From an uncultured Coriobacteriaceae bacterium (lineage in GTDB: Bacteria > Actinomycetota > Coriobacteriia > Coriobacteriales > Atopobiaceae), in assembly GCA_902793195.1 (NCBI GenBank), contig CADBCS010000004.1, forward strand, positions 1-38,405: a stretch of DNA of 38,405 bases, written 5' to 3'. A program made the translations under genes and the position numbers. Shown in pieces: positions 31,981 to 38,405 of the stretch. The notes under the pieces were generated by a model that saw only the letters and a program-made list of their open reading frames with translations, did not search any database and had not been told where the DNA came from. The stretch's first letter is position 1, and the number at the start of each line of letters is the position of its first letter.

Positions 31981-33407
31981 CCGGCACGCAGTACCACGTG
32001 ATGGTGGACTCGGACGCCTACACGGTCATGTCCGAGTTCACTCCCGCGTCCTCGAACGCGACCTCGTACCAGAGCGAGGCCGCGCTTGAGGACGAGCTCA
32101 TACGCATCCTTACCAGCCAAGGTTACGACTACCTTGCCATCGACTCCGAGCAGGCGCTCATCGACAACCTGCGCGCCCAGGTCGAGGCGCTCAACCGCAT
32201 GACCTTCTCCAACAAGGAGTGGAAGCGCCTCTGCCAGTACTACCTCATCCGCCCGGGCGAGACCATCGTGGAGAAGGCGCGCCGCGTGCAGACCGACCAC
32301 GTCTTCGAGCTGATACGCGACGACGGCACGCACGTGAACGTGAAGATCCTGGACAAGGAGCACGTCACCAACAACCGCCTGCAGGTAATCAACCAGTACG
32401 TCGCCAAGGGCAAGCACGACACGCTGTGGGCTGACAAGAACCTGCAGATGCATGGCCTTATCCAGGCGTTCAGCCGCACGAACCGCATCCTCAACAGCGT
32501 GAAGACGTTCGGCAACGTCGTGTGCTTCCGCAACCTCGAGGACGAGGTCGAGAAGGCCCTCTCGATGTACGGTGACCGCGAGGCAGGAGGCGTGGTGCTG
32601 CTCAAGCCGTATGGCGAGTACCTCGAGAAGTACCTAAAGAAGGTCATCCACCTGCGCGCCGCATTTCCGCTGGACGACCCGACCGCGTTGATGACCGACG
32701 AGGCCAAGCGAGACCTGGTCGTCACGTTCGGCTCGATACTTCGCTTGCGGAATGTCCTTACGGCGTGGGACCAGTTCGACTCGGACGACATAATGTGCGA
32801 GCGCGAGCTGCAGGACTACCAGTCGCTCTACATCGAGACGTGGCGCAAGATCCGCGAGGGGCAGCAGGCCGAGACCGCCGATATCGTGGAGGACCTGCGC
32901 TTCGAGGTCGAGCTGGTAAAGATGGTCGAGGTGAACATCGACTACATCCTGCGACTCGTACAGAAGTATCACGATGGGAACTGCGAGGACAAGGAGATTG
33001 TCGGCGACATCGAGCGTGCGATCTCGGCGTCGCTGGCGCTGCGCGACAAGCGTGACCTCATCGAGAACTTCGTGGCGGGCATGAGTGTGGGCGATGATGC
33101 TCGTGAGAAATGGCAGGAGTACGTGCACAGGCAGATGCAGGACGAGCTGGGCGTTATGGTCCGCGAGCTCAACCTCAAGCTGGACGAAACCACGGAGCTG
33201 CTGCGCTCGTCGTTCGCAGAGGGCGGCGTGCCCGAGTCTGGTACGGCAGTAAACGACGTTATGCGGCCCATGTCACGCTTCGCCCGCCGTCGTGGTGGCG
33301 CGAGCAGGGCCGAGGCCAAGGCCCGGGTCATCGAGCGCCTGCAGGCCTACTACGAGCGGTTCTGCGACTTCGTGACCGTGGAATACGACGGCACGGTCTT
33401 GTTCTGA
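31962..33407 (+). pseudogene. hsdR: Type I restriction enzyme HsdR with motor and nuclease deleted in frame
   Basis: The 481-codon frame is continuous from ATG 31962 (GGAGG 10 bases upstream). Residues about 1-145 match the HsdR N-terminus (SEAALEDELIRILTSQGYDY, then NKEWKRLCQYYLI and TNNRLQVINQY). Immediately after, the sequence is the HsdR C-terminus (DKNLQMHGLIQAFSRTNRIL, KTFGNVVCFRNLEDEV and the helical tail). Roughly 500 residues are missing between them, comprising the PD-(D/E)XK nuclease and both helicase domains. The joined protein keeps helicase motif VI-like QAFSRTNR but cannot cut or translocate DNA. It may still be translated. Confidence 0.85.
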
Positions 33408-33452
33408 ACCACTGCGAACTAGGGGGCAACCGCCCGGCCAAAGCGCCCCGAC

Positions 33453-33554
33453 GATTACGCACATCGCAATACGGTGTGCGCAATCGGTCGTCTTCGGCGC
33501 ATGGCCAACTGGCCTTTCTCCAAAACTACGCACAACGAAATACGGTGTGCTAGA
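33453..33554. repeat. Two copies of a CGCACA-N11-TGTGC palindrome
   Basis: GATTACGCACA...TGTGCGCAATC (33453-33485) and ACTACGCACA...TGTGCTAG (33524-33554) share arms and the AATACGG end of an 11-bp centre. They are 71 bp apart. The second overlaps the stop codon of the EAL gene, as the palindrome after the first AlbA_2 gene overlaps its stop. They lie between convergent genes and may be operators of a lost gene or weak bidirectional terminators. Confidence 0.55.
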
Positions 33555-36500
33555 GGCCCGCAACCCGATAGCTGGGCACCTCGTTGGCAGGCAGCGGACG
33601 AGAGAAGCAATAGCCCTGGATGGCATCGGCCCCAAAGCTCGCAAGCAGCTCAGCCTGCCAGAGCTCCTCCACGCCCTCAACAATTATGGCCTTGCCCAAG
33701 CCATGGCTCATGCGCACGAGGTTGTGCACGAACTCGTTGCCGCGCGAGTCGGCACCCGCCGAATCGGGGTCGACCTCGGGCACGAGGAACGCATCCACGA
33801 TGGACTTGTCGAACTTTATAACGTCCACCGGGATGTACGCCAGGTAGTTGAGGGAGGAATAGCCCGTACCAAAGTCGTCCATAAGAATCTTGATGCCCGC
33901 CCGCCGAAGGCGGCCAAAGAAGGCGGACGTCTCTTTTTTGTGGCGCATAACGAGTCGCTCGGTAATCTCGATCTCGATGAGCGACGGATCAACGTGGTAC
34001 TCGTCCAGCAGCTCAAAGAGGTAGTCGATGTAGCCCGTATCGACCATTTGCATGCTCGAGTAGTTAATGGAAACGGGACGGAGCTCCATGCCCTCGCTGC
34101 GCCATGCGGCAAGCTGCTGCACCACGAGCTTGGTGGTAATGCGACCGATGCGCAGGATGAGGCCATTGGACTCGGCAAGTGGAATAAACTCTCCCGGCGA
34201 AACACCCCCGTCTTTCATGCGCACGAGTGCCTCGTAGCCGCTTACCGTGCGCGTGCCCAGGTCAATCTGAGGCTGGTAGACCATGTGGAAGAGCTCGTTC
34301 TCCACCGCCTGCTCGAGCAGCTCCTGCACCTCGTTGGAGCGGTTCATCTGCTGGAGCAGCTCGTTTGAGTACACGTAGATGCCACGGCCCTCGCCCTCCC
34401 GTGCGCGGTCGAGCGCCATGTGGCAGTTGCGAATAACCTGCTCCGGATCGTCGGAACCGCTCGAGGTTGCAATGCCAATGCTTGCGTGCAGGTAGAGCGC
34501 GTCCGCGCTGTGGGAATCGTATTTGGCATTGCCCTCCGGTGCCGTGTCGATGCCAAGGGAAAGCGGCGTTTGGGCAATGCGCGCGATCTGCTGCACCTCT
34601 GCGGATTCGCTCGCGTACAGAACACCTTCGCACACGAGCAGGAACAGGCCCATGCCATAGCGATAGACGGTGCGCTGGTTCGGAACCTCCCTTGCGAATT
34701 CGAGCAGTCGCTTTCCCGTCTCCACCATTACGCGATCGCCCATGTCGTGACCGTAGGACTCGTTGATGGTGTGGAAGTTGTCTATGCCCACGAGCACCAT
34801 GGTGTACGGTCCGCTGGAGGCAAGGGCGGCCTTGAGGCGGCGAATCGCGCCGCGCCGGTTAATGAGCCCCGTTACGGCATCGTGCTCGTAGGACCACAGC
34901 AGGTTTTCCTGAGCGTCAATGATCTCGAGGTCCTTGCGGCGCATGTCGCGATCGTGCAGCGCGCGACCAACGCCGTAGATAATGGTGCCAAGCGCGAGCA
35001 CCACCACAGAGAAGCCCGCGATGAGCCATGGCACGGGAAGTCGGTTGAACACGGTCATGGTATCCACGCGAGGGGCGGTGTTTGCAACGGTTATGGTGCC
35101 GAGCGCGGTTTCGTTGGCTCGGGACGCCTTGGACAGGATGGCTCCGAGCGACGCGTTTTTCTTGGCAACGGCACCGTAGACGGGAAGATTCGACTCGCTC
35201 ACGATTGCCTCCACAAAGGTACCCGCGCGGTGTTGGTTTATGAGCCAGGTCGCGCGTGCAGAAGACGTTACGAACAAAGCCACCTCGCCAGTCTGCAACG
35301 CCCTGTAGCAATCGTCCAGCGACTTCATGGGAACGAGTTCATATTCGGTTTTTTGGGTGGCTAGGTATACCGCAAGGGTGTCGCGCTCGGACTCGAGCAC
35401 GGCCGTGCGTATGCCATGGGCCTCCTCAAACAGCAGGTTCTGGTTGTGAGGCATTGCAATGCTAATGATGTTTTGCATGCCATACGAGCTCGTAAGCACC
35501 AATCCGTCTTGTCCTGCCGTCGTGCTGTCGATAATGGTCATGCCAAGGACGTCGGCCTTGCCCTCGGCCACCGCCTGGATTGCGGCGTCCAGGCTTGGGT
35601 AGTCTGCCACCTCAAACGATATCGACGTACCGCACTCGTTGATCACCTTGGCAAGATGATCGTAGTAGTCCTTTACGATTCCGCTTTCCTTGCCGTTGGC
35701 ATGGTCGTGGTATGGCGGGTTGTCCGTAATCGTGGCAACGGCAAGAGGTGCCTGGGAGTGCTCTTGCAGGAAGCTCTTCTCGGCGGCGGTAAACGCAAGC
35801 CCAGCCTCTCGCTTGGCCTTGTACACGCCCTCAAGGTGCTCAAAGTACAGCACGTCTTCGTCGAGGATGCGGTTCATTGCGGAATCTACGACGTTCTTGA
35901 GGTCTCTCTCGTCCTTGTTGAACACGACGAAGTAGTCAATTACGTCTATTACAAGCACCTCGCGACAGTCCGCAAGAACGCTCGAGTTCACAAAGGCGCC
36001 GTCTATCTTTCCAGAGGAAAGGGCGCTTACCAGTTCTCCCTCGCCGGCATAGGTGGTTAGGTTTAGCTCTATGGCAGCCTCTCTTGCCCACTCGAGCGCC
36101 TTTTCCGCCATAATGGATCCCTCTATGGCACCCACCTTCATGTGGGCAATCTGTTCTATGTTGCCGTATTCGTAGCGGTCGTCGTCGGGACGAACGCGAA
36201 GGTTGAGCTTTCCGCTGCCAATCTTGCGCTCCGCATACAAGAACCGCTGCTCGCGCTCGGGTGTCCTGGAAATACCGGCGGCCATCTCCACTTCGCCTTT
36301 TTCCACTGCGTCGAGCAGCTCGTTAAAGTCGGAGTAGAAGGTGTACTGCATGTCGAAGCCGGCGTATTGTGCAATGCGATTCATGTACTCGGCATCGAAG
36401 CCGCGCAAAACGCCATTCTCGTCGCGCTGGGCAGAACCCGCCTGCTCCACTACGCCCACCTTTACCGTGCTGTTTTGCTGGCTGCCGTCAAAGGTGGCAA

Positions 36501-36612
36501 AGGCCGTGCTCGGAACCAAGGCAAGCGCACCCACAGCCGCAAGACTTGCGACCAAAACGCACGCCATTACAGCGCGCGCAAGTGCAGTACGTTGCCATGC
36601 GTTAGGTGCCAT
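33550..36612 (-). CDS. Periplasmic-sensor EAL phosphodiesterase with degenerate GGDEF
   Basis: The 1020-residue protein has a signal anchor (about 12-40), two tandem SBP_bac_3-type solute-binding domains (about 48-265 and 285-510), one membrane helix (527-550), a GGDEF domain (575-750) and an EAL domain (765-1010). The GGDEF signature reads RYGMGLF instead of RYGGDEF (651-657), so cyclase activity should be absent. The EAL residues are kept: EALVR (794-798), the Asn in SINYSS, EITE (882-885), DDFGTG (912-917), KFDKS (933-937) and VEGVEE (978-983). It should hydrolyse cyclic di-GMP in response to an external small ligand, perhaps an amino acid. The start lacks a good binding site. Confidence 0.92.
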   Translation of the reverse strand: MAPNAWQRTALARAVMACVLVASLAAVGALALVPSTAFATFDGSQQNSTVKVGVVEQAGSAQRDENGVLRGFDAEYMNRIAQYAGFDMQYTFYSDFNELLDAVEKGEVEMAAGISRTPEREQRFLYAERKIGSGKLNLRVRPDDDRYEYGNIEQIAHMKVGAIEGSIMAEKALEWAREAAIELNLTTYAGEGELVSALSSGKIDGAFVNSSVLADCREVLVIDVIDYFVVFNKDERDLKNVVDSAMNRILDEDVLYFEHLEGVYKAKREAGLAFTAAEKSFLQEHSQAPLAVATITDNPPYHDHANGKESGIVKDYYDHLAKVINECGTSISFEVADYPSLDAAIQAVAEGKADVLGMTIIDSTTAGQDGLVLTSSYGMQNIISIAMPHNQNLLFEEAHGIRTAVLESERDTLAVYLATQKTEYELVPMKSLDDCYRALQTGEVALFVTSSARATWLINQHRAGTFVEAIVSESNLPVYGAVAKKNASLGAILSKASRANETALGTITVANTAPRVDTMTVFNRLPVPWLIAGFSVVVLALGTIIYGVGRALHDRDMRRKDLEIIDAQENLLWSYEHDAVTGLINRRGAIRRLKAALASSGPYTMVLVGIDNFHTINESYGHDMGDRVMVETGKRLLEFAREVPNQRTVYRYGMGLFLLVCEGVLYASESAEVQQIARIAQTPLSLGIDTAPEGNAKYDSHSADALYLHASIGIATSSGSDDPEQVIRNCHMALDRAREGEGRGIYVYSNELLQQMNRSNEVQELLEQAVENELFHMVYQPQIDLGTRTVSGYEALVRMKDGGVSPGEFIPLAESNGLILRIGRITTKLVVQQLAAWRSEGMELRPVSINYSSMQMVDTGYIDYLFELLDEYHVDPSLIEIEITERLVMRHKKETSAFFGRLRRAGIKILMDDFGTGYSSLNYLAYIPVDVIKFDKSIVDAFLVPEVDPDSAGADSRGNEFVHNLVRMSHGLGKAIIVEGVEELWQAELLASFGADAIQGYCFSRPLPANEVPSYRVAGL

Positions 36613-36834
36613 AGCAAATCCGATGCTCTGTGGGATAACTACATTAATAGATTAACAGATTCGCAAAGGGAATTGAACCCGGAGAGAATCGGTGGCGTTG
36701 AACGGGCGGGGGTCGCAGGCACGGGTTTTTGGACGATCTGCCCCGAGCGCCTTTCCCATGTCGCCTTCTTGCCTCCCGATGCACACCATGTAGGTGGTAG
36801 CGTGGGTCGGTCCAACAAGATGGCTGCCACCCCA

Positions 36835-37605
36835 CTACTTGGCGAGCATCTTTAGCACTTCCTCAACAACAACGCGCTGCTGTTCCTCGTGCGAGATGGT
36901 GGCCTCTCCGTCACCCGACTGGGCCCCGTAATCGCCAAACCCCGCGTGGTTGCCACCGTCGATCAAATGAGCCACGCTGTCGCCGGGAAGCTTCTTTATG
37001 CCCTCCTCATAGTTCGCCCAATTGAGCACGTGGTCGTTCGTGCCCGCCAAAACAAGGGTGTCGCCCTCAAAGGCCGTAAGGTCAACCGTGCTGTATGCGG
37101 CCAGCAACACCAGGCCGTCGTATTCCCTCATATGGTCGTTGAGGTAGAGCGCCGATACCATGCCTCCCATGGAATGCCCTCCCAGCAGCCACGTTTGCAC
37201 CTCGGGATGGGACGCGATTACGCCGTCTGCTGCCCCAACGCCAAGGATCGCAAGGTTAAACGGCACTTTAAGAACCACGCAGAGCACCCCTCGCTCGGCG
37301 CAGGAACGCATGAGCGGCGCATATGCCGCGGGCTCGACCTTGGCGCCAGGGTAGAATATGAGGCCTGCCGAAGGGTTTTGGGGAGCAAAGACAATGAAGC
37401 CAGAAGACTCCTCCACCGCAACGCCCTCCCCTGACCTCATGGCGGCCTGGGCACGGGAGTCGGCATGTTGGTACAGGCTCACGTAGACGAAGAACGCAAC
37501 GACCAGCAACGCCAGGATAACCGCAAGCGCACAGAGGATGCGGCGCGCCACGCCTCGTTTGGGAGAGGCGGATGCCTTCTCGTTAGCGTGCGCCTCTGTT
37601 CTCAT
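36835..37605 (-). CDS. Membrane-anchored alpha/beta hydrolase (family 5 type)
   Basis: This 256-residue protein has a basic N-terminus, a membrane helix (about 22-45), then an alpha/beta hydrolase domain. It shows LIFYPGAKVEPAAYAPL (oxyanion side), the nucleophile elbow GGHSMGGM, an acidic residue in LAGTNDHVLN, and the catalytic His in IDGGNHAGFGDYG. The catalytic domain probably faces outward. The GxSxG pattern with the FYPGAKV motif fits the Abhydrolase_5 group, whose substrates are mostly unknown. It is monocistronic. GGAGG lies a few bases upstream of the ATG on the minus strand. Confidence 0.87.
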   Translation of the reverse strand: MRTEAHANEKASASPKRGVARRILCALAVILALLVVAFFVYVSLYQHADSRAQAAMRSGEGVAVEESSGFIVFAPQNPSAGLIFYPGAKVEPAAYAPLMRSCAERGVLCVVLKVPFNLAILGVGAADGVIASHPEVQTWLLGGHSMGGMVSALYLNDHMREYDGLVLLAAYSTVDLTAFEGDTLVLAGTNDHVLNWANYEEGIKKLPGDSVAHLIDGGNHAGFGDYGAQSGDGEATISHEEQQRVVVEEVLKMLAK

Positions 37606-37729
37606 GGCGTCCTCCCATGCGCTTCCTGCAAATTCCCCTGTCTGTTATATCAAAAACGGCGCACGCCTGAGGGGGCGCTATAACAAGGATGGAACGGGGG
37701 GGACGGGTTTTTCGTTCCACGTTCAGTAG

Positions 37730-38405
<676 letters not shown>

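Noticed and set aside
33370..33550. Possible small gene between hsdR and the EAL gene
   Set aside because: The open frames there are tails of shadow frames and the region is dominated by two palindromes.
36770..36840. T-box-like motif (TAGGTGGTAGCGTGGG) on the plus strand
   Set aside because: The match to the T-box core is imperfect, no specifier stem or terminator is visible, and the next gene is on the opposite strand.

Overview
The window is GC-rich, gene-dense bacterial DNA. It is most likely from a Coriobacteriia-type actinobacterium (the Olsenella/Atopobium/Collinsella group). That placement is an inference from the GC-rich codon use, the ChW-repeat secreted protein, the FeoB-associated Cys-rich peptide, the NHLM-type peptide exporter and the large SBP-SBP-GGDEF-EAL protein. 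No taxonomic marker gene is present. Much of the window is accessory DNA: insertion-sequence remnants, att-like tRNA scars, duplicated gene fragments and a collapsed restriction locus sit between intact genes.

Positions 1-5150 are mobile-element debris. There is the 3' end of an IS21-family element (broken istA, intact istB, then terminal iterons with a 22-bp period). Next come a second IS21-like pair of ends with no transposase between them (2161-2718), an intact DUF4256 gene (3370-3948, minus), an IS110 transposase fragment, a 27-bp perfect inverted repeat, and a tRNA-Arg(ACG)-like scar followed by two terminator hairpins. Positions 5264-12693 hold a peptide export locus. It comprises a small double-glycine peptide gene, a short HlyD-like adaptor, a C39-peptidase ABC transporter and a second NHLM-type ABC transporter. 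Facing them is a minus-strand unit with a clostripain-family (C11) lipoprotein protease, frameshifted in this assembly, and a second double-glycine peptide gene. No recognisable peptide-modifying enzyme lies in that block.

Positions 12900-20420 carry a membrane-anchored alpha/beta hydrolase between two copies of a palindromic repeat, a large lipoprotein with a paralogue scar beside it, an AlbA_2/Schlafen-like regulator enclosed by copies of its own palindromic site, and a secreted ChW-repeat protein of mixed base composition. Positions 20770-28745 carry an AAA/DUF4143 ATPase, a hipBA-type pair, a Nif11-type RiPP precursor followed by an unrecognised gene, a damaged AAA-ATPase/nuclease, a duplicated DUF4143 tail, and a purine nucleoside phosphorylase with a lipoprotein signal. 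Positions 28900-33410 are a wrecked type I restriction locus: an hsdM start joined to an N-terminally truncated fic, then a second AlbA_2-type gene flanked by inverted copies of its operator, then hsdR with its whole motor and nuclease deleted in frame. Positions 33550-38405 hold an EAL phosphodiesterase with a degenerate GGDEF, another alpha/beta hydrolase, and the start of a PAS hybrid histidine kinase.

Two points stand out. First, three peptides in the window end their leaders with the same -12/-7/-4 double-glycine pattern, near a single exporter with a C39 peptidase. Second, both AlbA_2/HATPase/winged-helix genes are enclosed on both sides by multi-half-site palindromes. The two sites differ in sequence but share an architecture, with an extended -10 promoter inside a 14-nt spacer upstream of each gene. 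This suggests an autoregulated and possibly mobile gene cassette.
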